Shown one piece after another: positions 53,196 to 61,583 of a stretch of 64,000 nucleotides of DNA. Where the stretch lies: NCBI RefSeq assembly GCF_026017845.1, contig NZ_CP100416.1, positions 8,423,416-8,487,415 of the forward strand. The letters run 5' to 3'. Source of the stretch: Amycolatopsis mediterranei (GTDB lineage: Bacteria; Actinomycetota; Actinomycetes; Mycobacteriales; Pseudonocardiaceae). The position numbers and the translations under genes are program-made. Numbering within the stretch: position 1 is the first letter of the stretch; each line of letters begins with the position of its first letter. A model generated the notes under the pieces. It worked only from the letters and a program-made list of their open reading frames with translations. It had not been told where the DNA came from and ran no database searches.

Positions 53196-54999
53196 CCCGC
53201 GCGACACCCGGGACCTCTCCAGGCAGCTGCACCAGGCCGCCTACCCGGGCTCCGAGCCCGCCTGGATCGAGGAGCGGGTGGCCACCGCCGAAGCCCGGAT
53301 CGGCCGCGCCATGCGGGCGCGGCCGTCCACGGCCGAGGGGGCACGCCGGCTGTCCGACGGGGTGCTCAACCACGCCGCTCCGCGCCGGCGCAGCACCCGG
53401 CAGCGGATCGTCCTCGGCGCCGGTCTCGGCGCGGTGGCGGCGGTGGCCTCGGTGCTCGGGATCACCGAACGACGCTGGGTTGCCGAGGCGGCCATCAGCA
53501 CGATCGGCATCACCGGCCTGCTGGCCGCGGCCGCGGTCGCGATCACCGGCATGGTCGCCTCCGTCGTGCGGGCGCGGCGCGAGCGGGTGCTGTCCTGCCG
53601 GGTCCGGATCGACGCGCCGTTCGGTGTCGACGTCGGGGAGGCCGTCCGGCTGGAAAGCGAGCACCACGCCGTGGCCGATCCCGGTGTCGTGGTCGTCCGG
53701 ATCAAGAACACCGGCGGCGCGCCGCTGCGCCAGGAGGACTACGTCTCCCCGCTCAGCCTGTACTTCCCGGGCCGGACCGTGGTGTCCGTGGACGCCACCG
53801 AGTTCGAGCCCGCGGTGCTGGAGCGGGTGCTGGCCGGGCTGGGCGAGGCCGGAATCGAGCGGGACCGGGTGAAGCTGCCCGCGGTCCCGCTCCAGCCGGG
53901 CGACTCGTTCAAGCTGGTGATCGTGCTCTCGGGCACCAAGCCCGGGACCGAGCACCAGGTCGTGGTGGAAGGCGGGCTGCGCGAGGGCCGGATCACCACG
54001 CACCAAGGCCGGGAGAAGATCCGGCCGCAAACCCTCGTGTGGGGCGGCCTGACCGCGCTCTGCGCCGGGGCGTTCGCGGTGGTGCTGCTGCTCAACAACG
54101 TCACCCCGTTCACCAAGCTCCCCGACGGCGTCGTGTGCGCGCCCGGCGCCCTGAGCGTCGAAGGGTCGACCGCGTTCAGCCGGGCCACCACGGCGCTGGC
54201 GGGGTCGTACGGCGCGTACTGCCCGGAAGCGTCGGTCAAGGTCCGCGCGCCCGGCAGCCGGGAAGGCCTGGAACGGCTGGTGGACGCGGGCAAGAACCGG
54301 GTACAGCAGCTCGCGCTGTCCGACGGCCGGTTCGACGATCCGCAGTTCCGGGAGCTGGTGGCCGAGCCGCTGGCGATCGTGCCGTTCACGTTCGTGGCCG
54401 GCCCGGACGTGCCGGTCGGTGCCCTGTCGGCAGCGGACGCGCGGCGGATCTTCACCGGCGCGGCGCACACCTGGAGCGACATCACCCACAACCCGGGCGA
54501 CACCGGCGAGATCCGCGTCGTGGGCCGGTCCACCGACTCGGGAACCCGGCAGGCCCTGGAAAAGTACGTCCTCAGCGGCAATCCCGACGCCCCGGTCCGG
54601 CAGGCGGCCCCGACGTCGGACTCGTGCCGGGAACCGCGTCCGGGTACTCCGGCCGGGTCGCCGATCGTGTGCGAGCAAGGCTCGACCGGCGACCTGGTTG
54701 ACCGGGTCGCCAACCTGGACGGCGCGATCGGGTACGCGAGTGTGTCCGATGTGGACCAGGCGGGGGGCGTCAAGAAGATCACCCTGGACGGCCGCGAGGG
54801 CACCTTCACCGACATCCGGGAGCACGGCTACCCGTTCTGGACCGTCGAATACGTCTACAGCCTCGCCGGGTCCGAACCCGGATCACTGGCCCGCGCGTTC
54901 AAGAACTTCCTGTTCACGCCCGAGAGTCACAGTGCGCTGGCCACATTCCGCTTCTACGCCTGCACGGACGACGCCGGCCCCCTGTGCCTGCGACGCTGA
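53182..54999 (+). CDS. Membrane protein fused to a PstS-like binding domain
   Basis: A 605-residue protein. A cytoplasmic helical tail is followed by two close membrane helices (about residues 76-93 and 102-128), a beta-rich domain (about 135-275, with VVVVRIKNTGGAPLRQEDY) and a third helix (about 283-303). The rest is a PBP fold like PstS: LSVEGSTAFSRATTALAG, LAIVPFTFVAGPDVPVG, LSAADARRIFTGAAHTWSDI and GRSTDSGTRQALEKYV (SGT loop). The receptor-like domain is thus on the cell surface and joined to a membrane domain, an arrangement suited to sensing. Coupled to the gene before it. Confidence 0.75.
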   Translation: MARTDPRDTRDLSRQLHQAAYPGSEPAWIEERVATAEARIGRAMRARPSTAEGARRLSDGVLNHAAPRRRSTRQRIVLGAGLGAVAAVASVLGITERRWVAEAAISTIGITGLLAAAAVAITGMVASVVRARRERVLSCRVRIDAPFGVDVGEAVRLESEHHAVADPGVVVVRIKNTGGAPLRQEDYVSPLSLYFPGRTVVSVDATEFEPAVLERVLAGLGEAGIERDRVKLPAVPLQPGDSFKLVIVLSGTKPGTEHQVVVEGGLREGRITTHQGREKIRPQTLVWGGLTALCAGAFAVVLLLNNVTPFTKLPDGVVCAPGALSVEGSTAFSRATTALAGSYGAYCPEASVKVRAPGSREGLERLVDAGKNRVQQLALSDGRFDDPQFRELVAEPLAIVPFTFVAGPDVPVGALSAADARRIFTGAAHTWSDITHNPGDTGEIRVVGRSTDSGTRQALEKYVLSGNPDAPVRQAAPTSDSCREPRPGTPAGSPIVCEQGSTGDLVDRVANLDGAIGYASVSDVDQAGGVKKITLDGREGTFTDIREHGYPFWTVEYVYSLAGSEPGSLARAFKNFLFTPESHSALATFRFYACTDDAGPLCLRR

Positions 55000-55011
55000 C
55001 CTGCCGGCTTG

Positions 55012-55638
55012 CTACGACGCCGGCGGGTCCAGGCCGATCGAATTCATCGCGCGGTCGAGCAGCAGGCCCAATTGCTGCGTTCCGTTGCCGGCGATCCAAG
55101 CCGCGACGGCGGCCTCCAGACAGCCGAGGGCGCCGGCGATGAGGGCCCGTGGCCGCGGATCGGTCGAGTCGGCCGGGTCCGCACCGAGCCGCCGGGCGAG
55201 CTCGGGGGCGATCAGGGCCTGGAACCTCGCGTGCTTTTCCTGCTGGAGCGTCGCGAGGGCGGGGGTCGCCACCGCGAGCGCGGCCAGCCGATGGGCGCGA
55301 TCGGTCTGGCTCGCGTAGTGCTCGACGAGCGGGCTCATCGCCTGGCGGAGCGCAGACCACGGGGGCTCGTCATCAGGTCGCTGACGCAACGCCAGCAATA
55401 TCTCGTCGACCGCGGACGAGGTCTCGCTCGCGAAGACGTCTTCCTTGGACGGGAAGTACCGGAAGAACGTGCTCCGTGAGATGCCGGCGACCGCGCAGAT
55501 GTCGTCGATGGTGGTCTGCTCGTAGCCCTTCTCCAGGAACAGATCGAGCGCCATGTCGGACACCTGGGCCCGCATGGCGCGCCGGGCGAGTTCACGTGCA
55601 CCGGGACGACGCTCGTCCCGCTCCGGCAGCCTGCTCAC
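55012..55638 (-). CDS. TetR/AcrR family transcriptional regulator
   Basis: A 208-residue TetR protein. Helix-turn-helix residues about 25-65 (ALDLFLEKGYEQTTIDDICA, then GISRSTFFRYFPSKEDVF), then a helical domain typical of the MftR/TetR group with LLLDRAMNSIGLDPPAS at the end. GTG 55638 is the start (VSRLPERDERRPG). It is divergent from the flavin monooxygenase gene, with an operator-like dyad in the 84-base gap. It ends 12 bases from the convergent PstS-fusion gene. Confidence 0.88.
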   Translation of the reverse strand: MSRLPERDERRPGARELARRAMRAQVSDMALDLFLEKGYEQTTIDDICAVAGISRSTFFRYFPSKEDVFASETSSAVDEILLALRQRPDDEPPWSALRQAMSPLVEHYASQTDRAHRLAALAVATPALATLQQEKHARFQALIAPELARRLGADPADSTDPRPRALIAGALGCLEAAVAAWIAGNGTQQLGLLLDRAMNSIGLDPPAS

Positions 55639-55675
55639 CGGGCCAACGGTACTACAGCCCAAACCTGGTACTGTG

Positions 55676-55691
55676 GTGTCACAAACGACAC
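55676..55691. promoter_or_regulatory. Operator-like dyad between TetR and monooxygenase genes
   Basis: GTGTC (55676-55680) and GACAC (55687-55691) are separated by ACAAAC. The site lies 31 bases before the monooxygenase start and 37 bases before the TetR start, as expected for a shared repressor site. Confidence 0.5.
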
Positions 55692-55722
55692 TCAGTATCA
55701 GCCGGAGCGGAGACACAGCCCG

Positions 55723-56952
55723 ATGAACGCGAGCCAGGTCATCAACCCCCACTCGCCTCCCGTGAACGATCGGCTGGAGGCGCTCACCGCCGACCTGCCC
55801 GCGGAGGAACTGGCGCTCGTGTCGGCCGCGGCGTCGCTGGTGCCGGCGTTGAGCGCCAACGCGGAGGCGGCGGACGCCATGGGCAGACTGCCCGATGACG
55901 ACATCGCGGCGCTGCGCAAAGAGGGTTTGCTCCGCCTCGCCACACCGCGGAAGTACGGCGGTCACGAGGCCGGCGCGTGCGCCGCGACGGCCATTGCCGC
56001 AGAAGTGGGGCGCGGCTGCCCATCGGCGTCTTGGGTGCTGACGGTGTACTACACCGCGAGCATCGCCCTCTGGCTTTTCCCGGACGAGGTCCGGGACCGC
56101 GTCTGGGACGAGGATCCGGACGCGACGGTGTGCGGTTCCTCAGCCGGCGCCGCACCGGCACGGGCAATCGACGGCGGCTACCTGCTGAGCGGCCGCTGGG
56201 GCTGGGCTTCGGGCATCCACCACGCGTCCTGGGCGATTCTCAGCGTGGTGACGGAGGCCGGAGGGACCGCCCGGGAAAGCGGCTTCGCCCTGGTTCCGAC
56301 GAGCGAATTGTCGGTCGACCACACCTGGAACATGGTAGGGATGCGCGGCACGGGCAGCGACACGATCATCGCGGACGACGTGTTCGTTCCGGAGGACCAC
56401 GTCATCTTCCCGTCCCGGATGGCCCGGCAGGTGCCCGGGGCTTCGACGCCGCTGAGCGTACCGAAACCGCAGGGCCTGATGGGTGCGCTGGCGGCACCGG
56501 TGCTGGGGATGGGCATGGGGCTCTACGACCACATCGTGGCGAAACTCAGCGCCGGCCGGCCGCTGGTCTCCGCGACGAGCTCGCACGCGCGGGCGATCGA
56601 CTCCCCCGGCGTGCAGGCGAACATCGCCGATGCCGCCATGCTCATCGACAGTGCGATCCTGCAGGCCGCGCGCACCGCCCACGCCGTCGACCGAGCCACC
56701 CGCACGGGTGCACCAATGTCTCCTCTCGCCATCGCCCGCTCCCGGATGGACTGCGGGTTCGCCGCGCGTCAGATCCGCCTGGCGGCGGACAAACTGCTGG
56801 ATGTCGGCGGGGCCGGCCGATTCGCCGAATCGGATCCGGCGCAGCGGATCTGGCGTGATCTGGGCACCGCAACCCGGCACCCGGCTTTCGTCACCGAAAT
56901 CGACCGCGAACAGTACGCACGGCTGCTGCTCCCGGTTCTCTCAGCACAATAG
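55723..56952 (+). CDS. Acyl-CoA-dehydrogenase-fold flavin monooxygenase (group D type)
   Basis: A 409-residue protein of the acyl-CoA dehydrogenase fold. The N-terminal helical part has LRLATPRKYGGHEAG; the middle sheet has YLLSGRWGWASGIHHASWA and WNMVGMRGTGSDTII (flavin contact region); the C-terminal helices include IRLAADKLLDVGGAGRF. This pattern, without the catalytic Glu setting of true dehydrogenases, matches reduced-flavin-dependent monooxygenases such as HsaA, HpaB-like proteins and ActVA-ORF5. A partner flavin reductase is not adjacent. Probably hydroxylates an aromatic substrate and is induced when TetR is released. Confidence 0.82.
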   Translation: MNASQVINPHSPPVNDRLEALTADLPAEELALVSAAASLVPALSANAEAADAMGRLPDDDIAALRKEGLLRLATPRKYGGHEAGACAATAIAAEVGRGCPSASWVLTVYYTASIALWLFPDEVRDRVWDEDPDATVCGSSAGAAPARAIDGGYLLSGRWGWASGIHHASWAILSVVTEAGGTARESGFALVPTSELSVDHTWNMVGMRGTGSDTIIADDVFVPEDHVIFPSRMARQVPGASTPLSVPKPQGLMGALAAPVLGMGMGLYDHIVAKLSAGRPLVSATSSHARAIDSPGVQANIADAAMLIDSAILQAARTAHAVDRATRTGAPMSPLAIARSRMDCGFAARQIRLAADKLLDVGGAGRFAESDPAQRIWRDLGTATRHPAFVTEIDREQYARLLLPVLSAQ

Positions 56953-57487
56953 CGCCGTCCCGGGTAAGCGATTCGCCTGGCAGAGCAGGCCGCATGAAGA
57001 CTCGGCCAGGTGGCGCCCGGTCTTCGGCGGCCAGATCTGGCGTTACGAGTTCGAGCCGGCCGCCGCGCCACGCTGGTCCGGGGGCCTGATCACCGGCCCG
57101 GACGAGGATCACGCGCCTCGTCTCCGAGATCAGGCGGCATCAGGTCCGCGAAGCGCTGCCTGACTTCGCTGATCGACACAAGGCGGCTCGACGGCAAGCA
57201 CGGCGATGCGGCCCGGATGACTGCGCTGCCGGCTCGCTCGCCAGCGCGGAAATCACCAACACCGCGAGCCGATAACCTCACTCACCCAGCGCACCAAACG
57301 ATTTCAAGATTTTTCGCACCGTGGCGAACGTTTACAAGCTATAAGTCCAGCAATTGAATACCGGCTTCAAGCAGGCTCGCGAAAGTTATTCGCACGCTTG
57401 CGTTTCGAGTCTTCCCGTAACGAGACTGCTGATCGTCGCGACCGTCGTCTTGCATTGGAAACACTGCAGTCGACAGTGAGGTCGCAT
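56953..57487. other. Intergenic region, right half AT-rich
   Basis: About 535 bases without a recognised gene. The part from about 57255 to 57420 is AT-rich for this genome and probably contains the promoter of the protease operon. A minus-strand frame at about 57090-57281 includes VSISEVRQRFADL, vaguely like a Phd-type antitoxin, but too short and without supporting context. Confidence 0.4.
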
Positions 57488-58288
57488 ATGCCACTCAAAA
57501 CGGGCACAGCTCCATCCGGTCTGCGGCTTCTGTCGTGCCTGCTGGCGCTCGTGCTCTGCACAGGCGCAGCGGCCAAGCCCAGTACGGTCACCTACCGGCT
57601 CCGCGCGGCTGACGGTGCTTATCCGTTCAGTGCTCGGCTGACTTTCCACAGCCAACAAGCCGACAGCCGCCCGATGGCGTGTTCCGGAGCGTTGGTCGCG
57701 CCGACCTGGGTGTTGACCGCCGGGCACTGCTTCCGGGATGTCCATGGGTTCCGGGTCAGCGGTCCGCCTCCGGTCCCGACGAGCGTGCTGCTCGGGCGGA
57801 CAGACGTCGGGCGCGCCGGCGGCGTCGAGTCCGAGGTGCAGGAAGTCCGCCAGTCACTGATCAACGACGTGGCGCTCGCGCACCTGGCGACGCCGGCACA
57901 GGGCGTCACACCGGTTGCCGTACGGGATCGCCAGCCGGCTGCCGGGCTGCGACTGCTGCTCGCGGGATGGGGAGCCACCGACCCCGCGCGTTCGACACCT
58001 GCCGGTCATCTCACGCTCGGCACCGTCGCGATCGCGACCGTCACCGCTGCCGAAGTCGGTGTTCACGGCATTGCGCCGTCCCCGGCGACCAGCGCCTGCC
58101 GGTTCGACTCCGGCGCGCCTTATCTGGACATCTCCTACACCGGGCGACCGGCTCTGGTCTCCATCGAGGGCCACGGTCCGCCCTGTCCGCACGCCTCCGT
58201 CGAAACGACCTCCCGGGTCGACATCCTGATCCCCTGGCTGACCGCGCAACTGGGAGCGGACCGTTCATCGCTGCAGGTCTCGCCGTGA
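57488..58288 (+). CDS. Secreted trypsin-like serine protease (S1 family)
   Basis: A 266-residue protein with signal peptide (LLSCLLALVLCTGAAA). The triad is present: His in LTAGHCF (about residue 79), Asp in INDVALAHL (about 127) and Ser in FDSGAPYLD (about 207). The usual GDSGGP is changed to FDSGAP, so the oxyanion turn is altered and activity may be unusual. A single chymotrypsin-fold domain without a long pro-region. ATG 57488 has GTGAGG seven bases upstream. Its stop overlaps the next gene by GTGA. Confidence 0.85.
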   Translation: MPLKTGTAPSGLRLLSCLLALVLCTGAAAKPSTVTYRLRAADGAYPFSARLTFHSQQADSRPMACSGALVAPTWVLTAGHCFRDVHGFRVSGPPPVPTSVLLGRTDVGRAGGVESEVQEVRQSLINDVALAHLATPAQGVTPVAVRDRQPAAGLRLLLAGWGATDPARSTPAGHLTLGTVAIATVTAAEVGVHGIAPSPATSACRFDSGAPYLDISYTGRPALVSIEGHGPPCPHASVETTSRVDILIPWLTAQLGADRSSLQVSP

Positions 58289-59733
58289 CCGCCCTGGCCG
58301 GACAGCCGGCGCAGAAAAGCAACCGGCGGGGCCCGTATCGCGAGCCGGCCGGTCGTTCGACGGCCCCCGTCACCGGCATCGAAGCGGGGTCGATCCGTCT
58401 GACGATCGTCGTGACATCGGCAACGTTGTGCTGGGGAGTGTTCGCACGAGGTGCCTTCTTCGCTGCGGATCGCGTGATCTTCACGCTCCTCACGTTGCTG
58501 GCGGTGCTGTCGGCCTGGTCGTCGATCGAGCGGCGGGAACTGCGTTGGTGGGCGATCACGCTGTTACCCGTCAGCAGCGCGGTCGTGATTTCCGGCGTGG
58601 CAAACGATGCCGTCGCCGGCCTGCCCCTGGTTCTCTGCCCGATTGTCGCGGCGGCCGCCCTCGGCTTGACTGGATCGGCTGCGGTCCGCGCGGTGTCACC
58701 GGCACGGCTGCAGCGAATCCTTGTCGATGTCACGGCGGTGCTGGGGTTGTTGTGCTGGATCGGTATCGGCTGGCACCTCACCCCCTTCGCCACTGCCCTG
58801 AACCAGGGCTGGCGCGGTGACGCCGGCATCGGCTACGCGAACGTCACCGGCGTCGTCCTCGGCATAGGCGCGATTGTCGCGGCTCGCCTCGCTGCCGTAT
58901 CGCGTCACCCGGCTGATTTTGCCCGATGCACCTTGCTCATCACGGCGATGGCGTCGACCCAGTCGCGCACCGTGTTGCTGGCCGCATTGGTCGCCTGGGG
59001 TGTGGTGACCTGGCGCCGGCCGCGCACCGGCCGGGTCCTGCTGCTGGTGGCTGCGCCGGCAGCCATCGCGACGGTGGGACTGGTGCCCTCCATCCGCGGC
59101 GGTGAAGCGCATCCCGTCGATGCGGTCGCCGCGGCGGTGTTGTCCGGGCTGCTCCTGGCAATGCTGGTCCGGTGGCACGCGTCGGTCCGGATCGTCACGA
59201 CCGCGAAAATCCTTGTGGTCGCCATCGCGGTCGCGTGCGGCGTTCTTCTGCGCGAACGCCTGCTGGACATTGGAAGTGCGGCGGGGCACCTGACGTTGTG
59301 GCGCAACGCGCTGGAAAAGGCCTGGCGAGGCGGAGTGCTGGGCCAGGGGCCCGGCGAACCCGCTGCGCTGAGCCGGGGAGAAGCGGTGTCCATCTTGGCA
59401 CACAACGACGCCATCCAGTTCATCACGTACTACGGCATTCCGGCGCTCGCGGCGGGGGTGTGGCTGATCGGACGACTGCTGTACCGCGGCAAGCAGGCTC
59501 CCGGCCGGTCGGCCCTGATGCTCTCCCCGGTGACCGGCGCCGCCGTCCTGCTCGTCGCGGTCGCCGGTGCGACCGACTTTCCCCTGCAGATTCCCGTGGT
59601 GCCCGCTCTCGTGGCCTTCATGGTCGGCGTCGACCGCGGCCGCTTGCGGCGGTCCGGCAGGACCGAGTGCAGAACACAGCCTTGTTCGATCCCAACGGAG
59701 AAGAGGAGTGACCATGACGAAGAGACACACTGA
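58285..59733 (+). CDS. O-antigen-ligase-like polytopic membrane protein
   Basis: A 482-residue membrane protein with about 11-12 hydrophobic segments. After a large loop containing TLWRNALEKAWRGGVLGQGPG comes AHNDAIQFITYYGIPALAAG, the Wzy_C/O-antigen-ligase motif (HNxxLQxxxxxGIPGL in the family). Such proteins transfer or polymerise lipid-linked glycans outside the membrane; some transfer sugars onto proteins. GTG 58285 overlaps the protease stop. Its last 20 bases overlap the SGNH hydrolase gene. No glycosyltransferases are adjacent. Confidence 0.72.
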   Translation: MTALAGQPAQKSNRRGPYREPAGRSTAPVTGIEAGSIRLTIVVTSATLCWGVFARGAFFAADRVIFTLLTLLAVLSAWSSIERRELRWWAITLLPVSSAVVISGVANDAVAGLPLVLCPIVAAAALGLTGSAAVRAVSPARLQRILVDVTAVLGLLCWIGIGWHLTPFATALNQGWRGDAGIGYANVTGVVLGIGAIVAARLAAVSRHPADFARCTLLITAMASTQSRTVLLAALVAWGVVTWRRPRTGRVLLLVAAPAAIATVGLVPSIRGGEAHPVDAVAAAVLSGLLLAMLVRWHASVRIVTTAKILVVAIAVACGVLLRERLLDIGSAAGHLTLWRNALEKAWRGGVLGQGPGEPAALSRGEAVSILAHNDAIQFITYYGIPALAAGVWLIGRLLYRGKQAPGRSALMLSPVTGAAVLLVAVAGATDFPLQIPVVPALVAFMVGVDRGRLRRSGRTECRTQPCSIPTEKRSDHDEETH

Positions 59734-60655
59734 CGGTGGACACACGACCGCCGGAGAGGGTCGATCGGAACGCCGAAGACGGCCGAGGAAGTACACCTTG
59801 GTGCCCGTGCTCGCAGCGGTGCTGACGCTCGGGATCAGTGGCTTCACCGCGACCGGACAGTCGGTCTCGACGCTGTCGGTCGGCGGTACCTACGTCGCGA
59901 TGGGCGACTCGTACTCCTCCGGCGAGGGGGTACCGGACTTCCTGCCCGACAGCAAAGCGAACGGATGTCACCGCTCGTACCAGGCCTACCCCAGAACATT
60001 GGCCGGTACCCCGGGATTCCCCACCAACCTGAACTTCGTCGCGTGCAGCAACGCGGTTATCGGGGACGCCTACAACCGGCAGCACAAAGACCAGCCTCGC
60101 CAGCTCGACGCCCTCAACCCCGGCGTGACGGCCGTGACGATGACCATGGGCGGCAATGACATCCAGTTCCGCTACATCATGGAATACTGCGTGGCAAAAA
60201 TCGCCTGTAACCTCAGCCCCGAACTCGAAGCGGCCACCAGTGGTTTGATCTGGTGGACCGGCCCCCGGCTCGAGCGTCTCTACCGCGACGTGCTCGCCAA
60301 AGCGGGCAACGCCCAGGTGTATGTGCTGGGCTATCCGCACATCTTCTCAGCGCACCCGGCGATCTTCTGCTCCGGCATCGAAGCGGGCGAAGCACGTTGG
60401 ATCACCGGCAAGGAAGACGCTCTCGACAACCAGATCGCCCAGGCGATCAAGCGCATCCGGAACCCGCGCCTGCACTACATCGACACCTCGGGTGCATTCC
60501 AGGGCGGCGAACTGTGCACGAAGAACCACACTCAGTACGTCACCGGGCTGGTGGTGGACCTGCAGAACTGGGTCTACAGCTTCCACCCCACCGCGGACGG
60601 GCAGCGACGACTGGCCGACACGGTCAAATCCGCGATCCTGAGCGGTCGTCTGTGA
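59714..60655 (+). CDS. Exported SGNH/GDSL-family hydrolase
   Basis: A 313-residue protein with an Arg-rich start and one signal or anchor helix (LVPVLAAVLTLGISGFTATG). All catalytic blocks are intact: MGDSYSSGEG (Ser, about residue 65), the Gly block near ACSNAV, TMTMGGNDIQF (Asn, about 146) and YSFHPTADGQRR (His, about 291). This Ser-His group contains lipases, esterases and polysaccharide deacetylases. ATG 59714 follows AGAGGAG. Third gene of the overlapping protease, ligase, hydrolase unit. It contrasts with the inactivated SGNH domain in the giant protein at 30879. Confidence 0.88.
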   Translation: MTKRHTDGGHTTAGEGRSERRRRPRKYTLVPVLAAVLTLGISGFTATGQSVSTLSVGGTYVAMGDSYSSGEGVPDFLPDSKANGCHRSYQAYPRTLAGTPGFPTNLNFVACSNAVIGDAYNRQHKDQPRQLDALNPGVTAVTMTMGGNDIQFRYIMEYCVAKIACNLSPELEAATSGLIWWTGPRLERLYRDVLAKAGNAQVYVLGYPHIFSAHPAIFCSGIEAGEARWITGKEDALDNQIAQAIKRIRNPRLHYIDTSGAFQGGELCTKNHTQYVTGLVVDLQNWVYSFHPTADGQRRLADTVKSAILSGRL

Positions 60656-60681
60656 CTGATCTTTCGTCCAACGTGGAGACT

Positions 60682-60711
60682 GCCGGCCCGGGACACGAAC
60701 GCCGGGCCGGC
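60682..60711 (+). terminator. GC-rich hairpin after the protease operon
   Basis: GCCGGCCCGG (60682-60691) pairs with CCGGGCCGGC (60702-60711) across a 10-base loop; GATTTCC follows shortly. It lies 27 bases after the SGNH gene. Confidence 0.6.
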
Positions 60712-60824
60712 CCGACACGATTTCCCCGAGCAGCATAACGGTCGAAAACGGGCCGTAACACGGACAGCCCGCTGTCCGACCTTGCTCGTGCACTGGCCGC
60801 GAATTCAACCGACAGGACGAAGCC

Positions 60825-61322
60825 ATGACAACCCATGAAGCGGTTTCACAAGACCAGGACAACTACGCGAAAAAAATTGTCATCGGCATCATGTGGACCG
60901 CACTCGTCGTCGCACCGCTTCTCCTCGGCGGCCTTGCGGTCTTCTTCGTGATCCGCGCCTTCACGAGTGGATTTCCTGCAGGCTTGCGAAGCTTCGCGGC
61001 CGTGATCCTCCCCTTGATGGTACTGACTTTCGTCGTCGCGCCGAAAATCGGCAAAGAGCACGCCGCCGAGGCAGTTCGCGGGCGCATTCCCGAACACCCG
61101 CTGTGGCTCGCCACCGCGACCATGACCGCTGTGGGCGCCGTCATGATGCAACTCCTCACCATTTCAACGTCGATCCCGATCGTCGAACTGATTCTCTCCG
61201 CCGGCTTCTCGTTCATCCTCTACCTGTGGGCAGATGACCGAGACCGTGCCGCACCGTACTGTCTGGGCCTCGTCATCGGCGCACTCGGCTACGTGATCAT
61301 CCTCGGCGTCCCGCACGTCTAA
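60825..61322 (+). CDS. Hypothetical four-helix membrane protein
   Basis: A 165-residue protein of unknown family with four hydrophobic helices (IMWTALVVAPLLLGGLAVFFVI, FAAVILPLMVLTFVVAP, ATATMTAVGAVMMQLLTI, IVELILSAGFSFILYLW) and possibly a fifth at the C-terminus. The N-terminal tail is polar (MTTHEAVSQDQDNYAKK). It stands alone, preceded by the terminator of the protease operon. Nothing indicates its function. Confidence 0.68.
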   Translation: MTTHEAVSQDQDNYAKKIVIGIMWTALVVAPLLLGGLAVFFVIRAFTSGFPAGLRSFAAVILPLMVLTFVVAPKIGKEHAAEAVRGRIPEHPLWLATATMTAVGAVMMQLLTISTSIPIVELILSAGFSFILYLWADDRDRAAPYCLGLVIGALGYVIILGVPHV

Positions 61323-61583
61323 CCGGGGAACAAGCCGCGCCAGGAGTCATAGCCCGGATCCACGCCTTTGTTCACCGGGCGAGTGAGAATTGAGACAACC
61401 GTCCTGTTGCAGGATGCCGCATCTCATGGCCTGCGCGAGCGAAGTTGACTCCTGTCAGCACTGTGACTTGCGACGAGACATGCTCAAACGGAGAACGAGT
61501 GCCCAACTTCGCCATGAAGGTGGCCTCCCGTTGCGCAACCCGGAATTTCGTGCCCTCCACCGCACCTCGATAACGTCGGATTC

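Noticed and set aside
57090..57281. Phd-like antitoxin fragment
   Set aside because: Only a dozen residues look similar, with no toxin partner and no ribosome binding site.
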